A DNA stretch of 64,000 bases, taken from the NCBI RefSeq assembly GCF_020731285.1, contig NZ_JAJFOW010000027.1, positions 1 to 64,000 of the forward strand, in the 5' to 3' direction. Within the stretch, counting starts at the first letter, position 1; each line of letters opens with the position of its first letter. Shown here piece after piece: positions 32,902-40,882 of the stretch. A program made the translations under genes and the position numbers. This stretch comes from Cohnella baijiui (GTDB taxonomy: Bacteria > Bacillota > Bacilli > Paenibacillales > Paenibacillaceae). Under the pieces are notes generated by a model. It was not told where the DNA came from. It saw nothing but the letters and a program-made list of their open reading frames with translations, and made no database searches.

Positions 32902-33888
32902 ATGTCGGAAGAGGTTTCCTACACGGCCGAGGAGATCGCCAAGCTGCTCAAAATATCGAAGCTGACGGTCTACGATCTGATTAAGCGCGGGGAGCTGCCC
33001 GCCTATCGGGTCGGCAAGCAGATGCGCATCGATGCGTCCGATCTCGAGCGGTACAAGCGCGCGGCGAGAACCGGTGGCGTCCCGCCGGAAGCGGAGCGCG
33101 CTGCGGCGGCAGAGTCGGGACAGGGCTTGCCGGCGGGCGCGAACGGGGCGTCTCTCGCCGCAGGTGCGATCCGCGAGGCGGCGCGCGGATTCGTACTGAC
33201 CGGCCAGGACGTCAGTCTCGATCTGCTGGCGCGCCGCCTGGAGGCGGAGCTGCCCGACCGGCGGGTTTTGCGGTCTTACGAAGGCAGCATCAACGGCTTG
33301 ATCGCCCTGTACCGGGGTGAAGCCGATGCGGTCAGCGTCCATCTGTGGGACGGGGATACGGGGACGTACAACGTTCCGTATATCCGCAAGCTGTTGGGCG
33401 GCTTCCGCTATACGGCGGTCCGGCTGCTCATCCGCAAAGCGGGGCTCTACGTGCGTGCGGGCAACCCGCTGCAGCTGCGCGGATGGTCCGATCTGAGCCG
33501 ATCCGGCTTGCGGTTCGTCAACCGGGAGAAGGGGGCCGGCGCCCGCGTGCTGCTCGACGAGCAGCTTCGGCTTGCAGGCATCAAGCCCTCGTCTCTGAAC
33601 GGCTACGAGCGGGAAGCGACGAACCATATGGCGGTCGCGGGCATCGTGGCGAACGGAGAAGCGGACGTTGGCGTCGGCGCGGAAAAGTCAGCGCAGCTCG
33701 TTGAGGGCATCGACTTCGTTCCGCTCATCGAGGAGCGGTACGATCTCGTGCTGCTGCGCGGCGGGGAGGCGGAAGCCCACGCCCAGGCGGTGCTGCGGGT
33801 CATTCGGTCCGAGGCGTTCCAGGCCGCGCTCCGGCCGCTCGGCTACGATCTGTCCGAGACGGGGCGCATCGTGGCGGAAAACGAATAA
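32902..33888 (+). CDS. HTH regulator with periplasmic-binding-protein-like domain (molybdate response)
   Basis: 328 residues. The first 55 form an excisionase-type helix-turn-helix (YTAEEIAKLLKISKLTVYDL, then AYRVGKQMRIDASDLERYK). After an Ala/Gly-rich linker, a PBP-like domain begins near residue 95 (VLTGQDVSLDLLARRLEAEL) and includes SVHLWDGDTGTYNVPYI and FVNREKGAGARVLLDEQL. B. subtilis YvgK, next to the modA-like yvgL, has related architecture. Divergence from modAB argues that it controls molybdate uptake, with the PBP-like domain sensing the oxyanion or a cofactor. Start follows GGAGGAGAATCGG. Confidence 0.85.
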   Translation: MSEEVSYTAEEIAKLLKISKLTVYDLIKRGELPAYRVGKQMRIDASDLERYKRAARTGGVPPEAERAAAAESGQGLPAGANGASLAAGAIREAARGFVLTGQDVSLDLLARRLEAELPDRRVLRSYEGSINGLIALYRGEADAVSVHLWDGDTGTYNVPYIRKLLGGFRYTAVRLLIRKAGLYVRAGNPLQLRGWSDLSRSGLRFVNREKGAGARVLLDEQLRLAGIKPSSLNGYEREATNHMAVAGIVANGEADVGVGAEKSAQLVEGIDFVPLIEERYDLVLLRGGEAEAHAQAVLRVIRSEAFQAALRPLGYDLSETGRIVAENE

Positions 33889-33897
33889 AGAAAAACG

Positions 33898-33952
33898 AAA
33901 AGCGAAAGAGCCTCCGGCGCGCGGGACGCGTGCGGAGGCTCTTTCGCTTTTC
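33898..33952. terminator. Bidirectional terminator between the mod regulator and ilvD
   Basis: AAAAGCGAAAGAGCCTCCG pairs perfectly with CGGAGGCTCTTTCGCTTTT. The A-rich and T-rich ends give a T tract on either strand, serving the two convergent genes. Confidence 0.92.
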
Positions 33953-33972
33953 GATCGTTTCAGAATGCCCGA

Positions 33973-35655
33973 TCAGATCTTCATGACGCCGCCTTGGCTG
34001 GCGTTCGTGACGAGCGCGGAGTAGCGGGCGAGGTAGCCGCGCTTGATCTTCGGCTCGAAGCCTTTCCAGTTGGCGCGGCGGCGTTCCAGCTCTTCGTCGC
34101 TCACCTCGAGGGTGATCGTGCGGTTGTTCATGTCGAGCTCGATGATGTCGCCGTCTTCGACGAAGGCGATCGGACCGCCTTCGGCGGCTTCCGGCGAGAT
34201 GTGGCCGATGGCGATGCCGCGGGACGCGCCCGAGAAGCGGCCGTCGGTGATCAGGCCGACCTTGGTGCCGAGGCCCATGCCGACGATTTGCGAAGTCGGC
34301 GCGAGCATCTCCGGCATGCCGGGACCGCCCTTCGGCCCTTCGTAGCGGATGACGACGACATGGCCTTCCTTGACTTTGCCTTCGGCCAAGCCTTGCAGGA
34401 CTTCGTCCTGCGAGTCGAAGCAGATGGCAGGGCCGCGGTGGTAGCCGCCGACCGACTTGTCGACCGCGCCGACCTTGATGATCGAGCCGCCCGGCGCCAG
34501 ATTGCCGAACAGGACGGACAGTCCGCCTTCCTTGGAATGCGGATCGTCGATCGGACGGATGACCGCGTGGTCGAGAATTTCGGCGCCTTCGACGTTTTCG
34601 CGCAGCGTCTTGGCAGATACGGTGAGGACGTCGCCTTGCAGGGCGCCTTCCTTCTTGAACAGCTCGTTGATGATTGCGCTGACGCCGCCCGCGTTGTGCA
34701 GGTCTTCGATGTGGTGATCGGAAGCAGGCGCAAGCTTCGACAGGTAAGGCACGCGCTTGGCCACTTCGTTGATCCGTTCGATCGGATATTCGATGCCGGC
34801 TTCATGCGCCAGCGCCAGCGTATGCAGCACCGTGTTGGTAGAGCCGCCCATCGCCATGTCGAGCGCGAAGGCGTTGTCGATCGAGTCCAGCGTGACGATG
34901 TCGCGCGGCTTGATGTCCTTTTGGATCAGCTCCATCAGCTGCATGGCCGACTTGCGAACGAAGTCTTTGCGCTCGGGCGCGACCGCAAGGATCGTGCCGT
35001 TGCCCGGCAGCGCGAGGCCGAGTACCTCGGCGAGGCAGTTCATCGAGTTGGCGGTGAACATGCCGGAGCAGGAGCCGCAGGTCGGGCAGCCATATTGCTC
35101 GAGCTCGGTCAGGCTCTTTTCGTCGATCTTGCCCGTCATGTAGGCGCCGACGCCTTCGAAGACGGAGGTCAGCGAGATCGCGCGGCCGTCGCTCGTGCGT
35201 CCGGCTTTCATCGGGCCGCCGCTGACGAAGACGGTCGGGATGTTGACGCGCAGCGCCGCCATCATCATGCCGGGGGTGATCTTGTCGCAGTTCGGAATGC
35301 AGACCATGCCGTCGAACCAGTGCGCGTTTACCATCGTTTCGACGGAATCGGCGATGATCTCGCGGCTCGCCAGCGAGTAGCGCATGCCGATATGGCCCAT
35401 GGCGATGCCGTCGTCGACGCCGATCGTATTGAATTCGAACGGAACGCCGCCCGCTTCGCGAATCGCTTCCTTAACGATCTTGCCGAATTCTTGCAAGTGG
35501 ACGTGGCCCGGGACGATGTCGAGGTAGGAATTGCAGACGGCGATGAACGGCTTGCCGAAGTCTTCTTCTTTGACGCCGGCGGCGCGCAGCAAGCTGCGGT
35601 GGGGCGCGCGGTCAAAGCCTTTCTTGATCATGTCGGAACGCATTTTCTTGGCCAT
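33973..35655 (-). CDS. ilvD: Dihydroxy-acid dehydratase
   Basis: 560 residues, the usual length. It converts dihydroxy acids to 2-oxo acids in valine, isoleucine and leucine (and pantothenate) synthesis. Fe-S cluster cysteines are seen in FIAVCNSYLDIVPGHV, VCIPNCDKITPGMM and GCPTCGSCSGMFTANSM; GGSTNTVLHTLALAHEAG and GRFSGASRGIAIGHISPEA are also typical. I start at MAKKMRSD with GGGGGA upstream; a longer reading adds 28 residues unlike the family. It stands alone, away from other ilv/leu genes. Confidence 0.97.
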   Translation of the reverse strand: MAKKMRSDMIKKGFDRAPHRSLLRAAGVKEEDFGKPFIAVCNSYLDIVPGHVHLQEFGKIVKEAIREAGGVPFEFNTIGVDDGIAMGHIGMRYSLASREIIADSVETMVNAHWFDGMVCIPNCDKITPGMMMAALRVNIPTVFVSGGPMKAGRTSDGRAISLTSVFEGVGAYMTGKIDEKSLTELEQYGCPTCGSCSGMFTANSMNCLAEVLGLALPGNGTILAVAPERKDFVRKSAMQLMELIQKDIKPRDIVTLDSIDNAFALDMAMGGSTNTVLHTLALAHEAGIEYPIERINEVAKRVPYLSKLAPASDHHIEDLHNAGGVSAIINELFKKEGALQGDVLTVSAKTLRENVEGAEILDHAVIRPIDDPHSKEGGLSVLFGNLAPGGSIIKVGAVDKSVGGYHRGPAICFDSQDEVLQGLAEGKVKEGHVVVIRYEGPKGGPGMPEMLAPTSQIVGMGLGTKVGLITDGRFSGASRGIAIGHISPEAAEGGPIAFVEDGDIIELDMNNRTITLEVSDEELERRRANWKGFEPKIKRGYLARYSALVTNASQGGVMKI

Positions 35656-35766
35656 GATGGAAGGTCCCCCAATCGATAGTATAGCGAGATCCATATAATT
35701 TAAGAGTTTATCACAAAAAGGAGGAATCCCGCTATACAAGTTGCGGGGTTCACGGCCCTTCGTCCG

Positions 35767-36999
35767 TCAGTGCGCGTCGCGCGCCGGGTCGAGCGCGGGC
35801 TCGTCGCCGAACAGCGGCTTCAGCCGGTCCCGCTGCGTCCGCAGCGCCATGCCGTCGATATGGCGGCGGTCCATCATGAAGATGCTTTTCTTGAACGCCT
35901 TGTACGGAGCCGGGCCGACCGAGCAGAAGACTGCGAAGCCCTGCGACCGGAGATAGGCGATTTTCGGGTCGTCCGCTTTGACGCTGCTGCCATACGGGTA
36001 GACGAAGACGTCCGTCGGCCCGACGAGCGGCTCGACTTCGTTTTTCCACTTGGTCGCGTCCCGCTGGAGCCGGTCCAGGGACACCTTGTTCACGTCGACA
36101 TGACCCCAGCTGTGGGAGGCGAACGTCCAGCCGCTCTCCTTGAGCCGGCGGATGACGTCCTCGGCGGCTTGTTTGTCCTCGGCATAGGTCGGGCTGTCAG
36201 GTTCGTTCGTGCGGTAGCCGAGCACCCCTTCGTAGCCGGTCAGCGCCAGCACGCCTTTGGCGCCCTGCCAGGAGAAGTCGGGATGATCCCGCACGAAGTC
36301 GTCCAAGATCGGAACGAGTTCCCAGTCGCGCGACGTTTTTGCCTCGCCGTCCGGCGTCTTCGCCCACGCCGTGATGCGCCCGTCGGCGTCGGGGACGAGC
36401 TTCCAGGCGTTTCCGTTCTGCCGCATGTAGTCGTAGTAGTTGATGTCGTCGACGGACAGGACGAACGGCCTTTTGCCCTTCGGGAAGGAGAATGAAGCCT
36501 CGGCGGCCGTCGGCAAGCCGTTTGCATCCTTGCCCGGCACGTAAAGCTTGTGAATGTCGATGAGGACGTAATCCCGCTCGTAAAGGGCGTTCAGCATCGC
36601 CTTGAACTCGGGGACGGTGACGAACCAGTCGTCGAAGCCTTTGGAGATGCTGTCGCCGTCGAACGCCAGCTCCGGAAACGCGACGAGCGGGTGGAAAAAC
36701 AGGTGCTCGACCGGTCCGCGGTAGTCCACCGTCTCGACCTCGGGCGTCGGCGAGGGAGACGGAGTCGGCTCGGGGGTTCCGGACGGGGAAGCCGATGCGC
36801 CGGCTTCGCCGGACGGCCCCGGCGAGGCGGTCGCGGACGGATCGGCGGAGGCGCCCTGGGAAGGGAGGGGCGCTTCGCTGCCGCCGGAAACGGTGGAGCC
36901 GTCGGCGGGGATCGCCGAGTCGCCCGTCTGACAGCCGGCCGTGACGGCGGCGAGGGCGGCGAACAGCAGGACAAATAGACCCATGCGGCGTGGTCTCAT
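35767..36999 (-). CDS. Polysaccharide deacetylase-like lipoprotein
   Basis: About 410 residues. The signal peptide ends in a lipobox-like VTAGC. A linker of about 65 residues rich in Ser, Pro, Gly and Ala follows (GTPEPTPSPSPTPEVETV). The catalytic-fold region has FVLSVDDINYYDY (metal Asp pair), TFASHSWGHVDV (HxxxH metal site) and DVFVYPYGSSV, fitting the NodB family in diverged form. The start with best Shine-Dalgarno spacing (AGGAGG, 11 bases) is the second ATG (MRPRRMGLF). It probably acts on surface glycans; substrate unknown. Monocistronic. Confidence 0.8.
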   Translation of the reverse strand: MRPRRMGLFVLLFAALAAVTAGCQTGDSAIPADGSTVSGGSEAPLPSQGASADPSATASPGPSGEAGASASPSGTPEPTPSPSPTPEVETVDYRGPVEHLFFHPLVAFPELAFDGDSISKGFDDWFVTVPEFKAMLNALYERDYVLIDIHKLYVPGKDANGLPTAAEASFSFPKGKRPFVLSVDDINYYDYMRQNGNAWKLVPDADGRITAWAKTPDGEAKTSRDWELVPILDDFVRDHPDFSWQGAKGVLALTGYEGVLGYRTNEPDSPTYAEDKQAAEDVIRRLKESGWTFASHSWGHVDVNKVSLDRLQRDATKWKNEVEPLVGPTDVFVYPYGSSVKADDPKIAYLRSQGFAVFCSVGPAPYKAFKKSIFMMDRRHIDGMALRTQRDRLKPLFGDEPALDPARDAH

Positions 37000-37141
37000 G
37001 CGATACATAGCCTCCTAAGCGGATTGGATACCGATTAGACGAAGCGGGCGGGCTGAGAGTTCAGTGCTATGCAGCGCCGGGAGGTCGAGCGAATAGGGAA
37101 CTGTGGAGGAGCGATCACGAAGCCGGAGCCGTGCGAAACCC

Positions 37142-37183
37142 AAAACGGCGAACCGTACCCCAAAGGGTCGGTTCGCCGTTTTG
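37142..37183 (-). terminator. Terminator of the KapD-like gene
   Basis: AAAACGGCGAACCG pairs with CGGTTCGCCGTTTT and is bordered by T residues on the minus strand, 67 bases past the exonuclease stop. Confidence 0.8.
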
Positions 37184-37249
37184 CGGCTGCTATGCCGGAT
37201 GACATCGTATTGGCAACCCGGCGAAGTTCGTTCATCAGCCAGCGTTCGT

Positions 37250-37924
37250 TCAGGTAGAGGTGCGGTCGTCCGGGATCAGACCCGCCAGCCCGGCGAACGG
37301 CAAGTTCTCGAAATGGTCGGTTTTGTAGACGACTTCCGTCTCCAGCTTCGTTTCCTCCGAAAGCTTGTTGATCTTGAATTGGAGGCGGTCGAACAGCTTC
37401 ACGAGAATTTGCGCCGTATTGAGCGCGTCGTCGAGCGCCCGGTGGTGGGAGCCGGAGAAGGGAATCTCCAGCATTTCGAGCGCCGGCTTCAGCCCCATTT
37501 GCTGATGTTTCTCGAGCTTGAATATTTTGGACAGCATCTTTTGCAGGTTGTTGTGGTTGACGATCCAGTCCGTCGGAATCCGATGCTGTCGGCATTCCTG
37601 CACCAGCTGGCGCTGATCGTCGGGCCCCCAGGCGCACAAATAATACTCGCCGGGACCGATCCAGTCGGCGAAACCGCGGACGACGCCGGCAAGCGTGCCC
37701 GCCTCGTTCACGTCGTCTTGCGTGATTCCCGTAAACGAGGTCGTATCGGCGGTAAGCTGCGGAACGACGACCGGCTTGACGAACGCCTGATACGTATCGA
37801 CGATGCCGAGGACCCCTTCGACGGCCTGCACTTTGGCCGCTCCGATCTCGATGATTTCCGCGATCTGGCCCTTTTTGCGCCGGACCGTCATCTCCAGGTC
37901 GTACACGATATAGGACGATTGCAA
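37250..37924 (-). CDS. kapD: DEDDh 3'-5' exonuclease family protein, KapD-like
   Basis: 224 residues. The exonuclease motifs are YDLEMT (ExoI, Asp-x-Glu), LCAWGPDDQRQL (ExoII) and HHRALDDALNTAQI (ExoIII, His and Asp), so the active site looks complete. The RRKKGQIAEIIEIGAAKV start resembles KapD of B. subtilis, an inhibitor of the KinA pathway to sporulation, and ERI-1-like RNases. The TTG start follows GAGGTG at eight bases. It lies directly downstream of sigK on the same strand but with a terminator between. KapD function by homology only. Confidence 0.8.
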   Translation of the reverse strand: MQSSYIVYDLEMTVRRKKGQIAEIIEIGAAKVQAVEGVLGIVDTYQAFVKPVVVPQLTADTTSFTGITQDDVNEAGTLAGVVRGFADWIGPGEYYLCAWGPDDQRQLVQECRQHRIPTDWIVNHNNLQKMLSKIFKLEKHQQMGLKPALEMLEIPFSGSHHRALDDALNTAQILVKLFDRLQFKINKLSEETKLETEVVYKTDHFENLPFAGLAGLIPDDRTST

Positions 37925-38083
37925 AATGGCAACACCTCAAGACGAATTGCGCGCATCGGCAAACTGCGAACCGCACCTTGTTATTATAGACTTCCGCCTT
38001 CCGTTTGTCATGATCCATCGCGCGTCCGCCATCACAGGCCGGATCCGCGTCCGACTCTCCTCATTTCAATCTCCGGAAAAACG

Positions 38084-38128
38084 AAAAAGGCCGAAACGGG
38101 AACCCGCACGCCCCCGTCTCGGTCTTTT
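38084..38128 (-). terminator. Terminator of sigK
   Basis: Minus strand AAAAGACCGAGACGGG pairs with CCCGTTTCGGCCTTTTT (one mismatch) and continues into T residues. Confidence 0.85.
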
Positions 38129-38144
38129 CCGATGCCTTTCCCCG

Positions 38145-38846
38145 TCAACGCTTCGCCTTGTAAAACTCGTGATACAACTTCATGAGCGCGCGCTTTTCGA
38201 TCCGAGAGACGTAGGAGCGCGAGATGCCGAGCTCCCGGGCGATTTCCCGCTGCGTCCGCTCGTCTCCTCCGCCGTCGAGGCCGAAGCGCCCGCGGATCAC
38301 TTCCTGCTCGCGGTCGTCGAGAATGTCCAGGTTCTGATAGATCTTGCTTTTCTCAATCTTGAGCTGAACCTTTTCGACGACTTCGTCAGGTTCGGTGCCG
38401 AGAATGTCCTGCAGCGTAATTTCGTTGCCCTCTTTGTCCGTCCCGATCGGGTCGTGCAGCGATACGTCCTTGCGCGTTTTTTTGAGCGAGCGGAGATGCA
38501 TCAGGATTTCGTTTTCGATGCAGCGCGCGGCGAACGTCGCGAGCTTCGTACCTTTGCCGACCTGAAAGCTCTCGATCGCCTTGATGAGGCCGATCGTGCC
38601 GATCGAGATCAAATCTTCGAGATCCTCGCCGGTGTTGTCGAATTTCTTGACGATATGCGCCACAAGCCGCAAATTGTGCTCGATCAGCAGATTGCGCGAG
38701 TGCGGGTTGCCTTCCGCCATTCGCGACAGGTGCAGCGCTTCTTCTTCGTCGGTTAGAGGCTGGGGGAAGGCGTTGTTTTTAACGTACGAGACGAGCAGCG
38801 ACAGCTGCTTCAGGAAGAGGGCGATGGTCGTGATCAATCCGGGCAC
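38145..38846 (-). CDS. sigK: Sporulation sigma factor SigK, uninterrupted
   Basis: 233-residue mother-cell sigma factor of late sporulation. The hydrophobic pro-sequence (MPGLITTIALFLKQLSLLVS) is the segment that SpoIVFB removes in Bacillus. Region 2 contains NLRLVAHIVKKFDNTGEDLE and IGTIGLIKAIESFQ. Region 4 ends with TQREIARELGISRSYVSRIE. GTG start after GGAGGTGACC. The reading frame is continuous where B. subtilis sigK is split by the skin prophage, so no excision is needed here. A CATAGAAT sequence on the minus strand about 70 bases upstream could be a SigE-type -10, but no good -35 is seen. Confidence 0.96.
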   Translation of the reverse strand: MPGLITTIALFLKQLSLLVSYVKNNAFPQPLTDEEEALHLSRMAEGNPHSRNLLIEHNLRLVAHIVKKFDNTGEDLEDLISIGTIGLIKAIESFQVGKGTKLATFAARCIENEILMHLRSLKKTRKDVSLHDPIGTDKEGNEITLQDILGTEPDEVVEKVQLKIEKSKIYQNLDILDDREQEVIRGRFGLDGGGDERTQREIARELGISRSYVSRIEKRALMKLYHEFYKAKR

Positions 38847-39089
38847 GGTCAGGTCACCTCCGGCAGAATGGTCGATCGGTCGAACGGGCGGAACGGAGCA
38901 TTACCATTCTATGTGGGTGATCGCCTACGCGTGCCTGTACGGACGAACGGTGTCAGAAAAAAGCGGGAGGCGCCCTTCAGAATTTCTTCAGATTTTCCTC
39001 CGTCGGTTCCTCAGATTTGAACCTTATGCTGCATGTATCGGCTCGCAGGGCCGACGATCCGAAGACGCAAGAGAAAGGAGAGGTTTCCG

Positions 39090-39560
39090 TTGTCCGAGAT
39101 GATCCAAGCATGGATCGACGCGTACGGCAGCGTCTTTTTCTTCCTGGCGTTCGGCCTCGGCCCCTTCGGCGTTCCCGTGCCGAACGAGGTTATGATCCTC
39201 GCGGCGGGCGGACTGTCGCGGGCGGGGCTCATCGACCCGCGGGAAGCATACGGAGCCATCGCGGGCGGATTGTTTTTCGCCATGCACGCGGGGTACGCGC
39301 TGGGGCGTCTGTTCGGCGTCCGGCTGGTCGCACGGATCCGGAAGCCCCGGTTGAGGAAGTACGCGGATCGGGGGCGCCATCTTCTCGACCGCTTCGGCAG
39401 CGTGGCGCTAACGATTGGATACTTTCTCCCCGTCGTCCGCTACCTCATGCCCTTGCTGGCGGGCGCCGGCGGCATGCGTTACCGGACCTTCGCTCCTTAT
39501 GCCTACGCGGGCGCCTTGGTTTGGACCTTGCTGTATTTCGGGATCGGGATGATCCGATGA
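39090..39560 (+). CDS. DedA family membrane protein
   Basis: 156 residues from a TTG start preceded by GGAGAGG. It carries the VTT/DedA pattern: FLAFGLGPFGVPVPNEVMIL at the re-entrant proline region, GYALGRLFGVRL, DRFGSVALTIGYFLPVVRYL (the conserved Phe-x-Pro-x-x-Arg) and a final helix AYAGALVWTLLYFGIGMI. DedA proteins take part in membrane lipid recycling and envelope homeostasis, some as undecaprenyl-phosphate flippases. Somewhat shorter than typical members (about 200). The next gene starts 14 bases after it. Confidence 0.88.
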   Translation: MSEMIQAWIDAYGSVFFFLAFGLGPFGVPVPNEVMILAAGGLSRAGLIDPREAYGAIAGGLFFAMHAGYALGRLFGVRLVARIRKPRLRKYADRGRHLLDRFGSVALTIGYFLPVVRYLMPLLAGAGGMRYRTFAPYAYAGALVWTLLYFGIGMIR

Positions 39561-39574
39561 GAGGACGATGTGAA

Positions 39575-40147
39575 ATGACGATGAACGACCGCTGGCTGTT
39601 TATGAGAACGTTTTGGAAGCGGCCCAGGGAAGTGGGCAGCGTAACGCCCAGTTCGGTTTATCTGGCGCGCGCGATGGCGAAAGCCGTCCCGTGGAGCGAA
39701 GTCCGCGCGTTTGCCGAGCTGGGAGCCGGGACGGGCGCCATTACCCGGTATCTCGACCGGATGAGGTACGACGATACGGCAGGCCACTTGTTCGAGAAAG
39801 ATCCGGCCCTTCGCCGCCGCTTGTCCGAAGCGTATCCGCACTACCGCTGCCATGACGACGCGCTTGGGATGACGTCCGTGCTGGCGCGGGAGCGGCTGCC
39901 CGCCTTCGACTGCATTTTCAGCGGCCTGCCGTTTTTCAACTTCGAGCAAGGGCTGCGGGACCGGCTGTTGGCGCAAATCTCCCAATCGCTCGCGCCGGGC
40001 GGCTACTTCGTCGCTTTCCAATATTCCCTGCAGATGCGCGGGCAGCTTCGCCGCCACTTCGATATTCAGGAGCTGCGGTTCGTCGCCGCCAACTTTCCGC
40101 CCGCATTCGTCTACGTGTGCAGGAAAAGACCGGACCGAATGGAATAA
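39575..40147 (+). CDS. Class I SAM methyltransferase, phospholipid N-methyltransferase-like
   Basis: 190 residues. The opening FWKRPREVGSVTPSSVYLA and the SAM-binding AFAELGAGTGAITRYL resemble small phospholipid (PmtA-like) and rRNA adenine methyltransferases. The motif IV region is FDCIFSGLPFFNF, where GLPFF resembles the NLPY/NPPF of N-methylating enzymes. The C-terminal strand is NFPPAFVYVCRK. It starts after AGAGGA; an alternative ATG overlaps the dedA stop. Pairing with a DedA membrane protein hints at a lipid substrate, which is only inferred. Confidence 0.78.
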   Translation: MTMNDRWLFMRTFWKRPREVGSVTPSSVYLARAMAKAVPWSEVRAFAELGAGTGAITRYLDRMRYDDTAGHLFEKDPALRRRLSEAYPHYRCHDDALGMTSVLARERLPAFDCIFSGLPFFNFEQGLRDRLLAQISQSLAPGGYFVAFQYSLQMRGQLRRHFDIQELRFVAANFPPAFVYVCRKRPDRME

Positions 40148-40192
40148 TGAAAGTATCGCGTTATCGGAAAGCCGGAAAGGGGCGGGACAACG

Positions 40193-40882
40193 ATGAAAGA
40201 AACGGTGCTGGTCGTCGACGACGATCCGGAAATCCGGGACGTGATCCGCATGTACTTGCGTCAGGACGGTTACGCGGTCGTCGAGGCGGAGGACGGGGAA
40301 CAGGCGCTGCGCCTGCTACGAACGGATCCGTCCGTCGGCCTGGTCATTCTCGACGTCATGATGCCGAAGCAGGACGGCCTCGTGACGTGTCTGAAGATCC
40401 GGGAAGCTTCCCGGGTCCCGATCATCATGCTGTCCGCCAAAGAGTCGGACCTGGACAAGATTACCGGACTGACGACGGGCGCCGACGATTACGTGGCGAA
40501 GCCGTTTAACCCGCTGGAGCTAATGGCGAGGGTCAAGGCGCAGCTGCGCAGACAAAGCTACGCGGCGCAGGAGCGGGTCGAGGACGACCTCATCGAAATC
40601 GGGGGTCTGGTCGTCGACAAAATCAGGCACGCCGTCTCGGTCGACGGGCGTCACATCGCGCTGACGCCGCTCGAATTTGCGATCTTGGCGCTGCTGGCCG
40701 GGCGGCGGGGGCAGGTGTTCAGCGCCGAAAAGATCTATGAAGCGGTGTGGCGCGAACCGTTCGGCTATACGGACAATACGGTGATGGTGCACATCCGCAA
40801 TATCCGCGACAAGATCGAGCCGAATCCGAAGGAGCCTCAGTATATCAAAACCGTATGGGGGGTCGGCTACAAAGTTGAGTAA
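40193..40882 (+). CDS. Response regulator, OmpR/PhoB family
   Basis: 229 residues. The receiver domain has VLVVDDDPEIRDVI, phosphoacceptor Asp in GLVILDVMMPKQDGL, the switch Ser in PIIMLSAKESD and Lys in DYVAKPFNPLEL. A winged-helix output domain follows with LTPLEFAILALLAGRRGQVF and the recognition helix in YTDNTVMVHIRNIRDKIE. It overlaps the histidine kinase gene by eight bases, so the two form a two-component pair. Targets unknown. Confidence 0.94.
   Translation: MKETVLVVDDDPEIRDVIRMYLRQDGYAVVEAEDGEQALRLLRTDPSVGLVILDVMMPKQDGLVTCLKIREASRVPIIMLSAKESDLDKITGLTTGADDYVAKPFNPLELMARVKAQLRRQSYAAQERVEDDLIEIGGLVVDKIRHAVSVDGRHIALTPLEFAILALLAGRRGQVFSAEKIYEAVWREPFGYTDNTVMVHIRNIRDKIEPNPKEPQYIKTVWGVGYKVE

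Noticed and set aside
35656..35739. Extended ilvD start
   Set aside because: The additional 28 residues have no family match and MAKKMRSD is the normal IlvD start.
38900..38930. SigE promoter for sigK
   Set aside because: CATAGAAT resembles the -10 but no acceptable -35 was found, so it is mentioned only in the gene entry.
39017..39574. Large open frame overlapping the DedA gene and continuous with the methyltransferase
   Set aside because: Arg/Gly/Pro-rich composition typical of an out-of-frame reading in GC-rich DNA; the DedA frame has clear membrane signatures.
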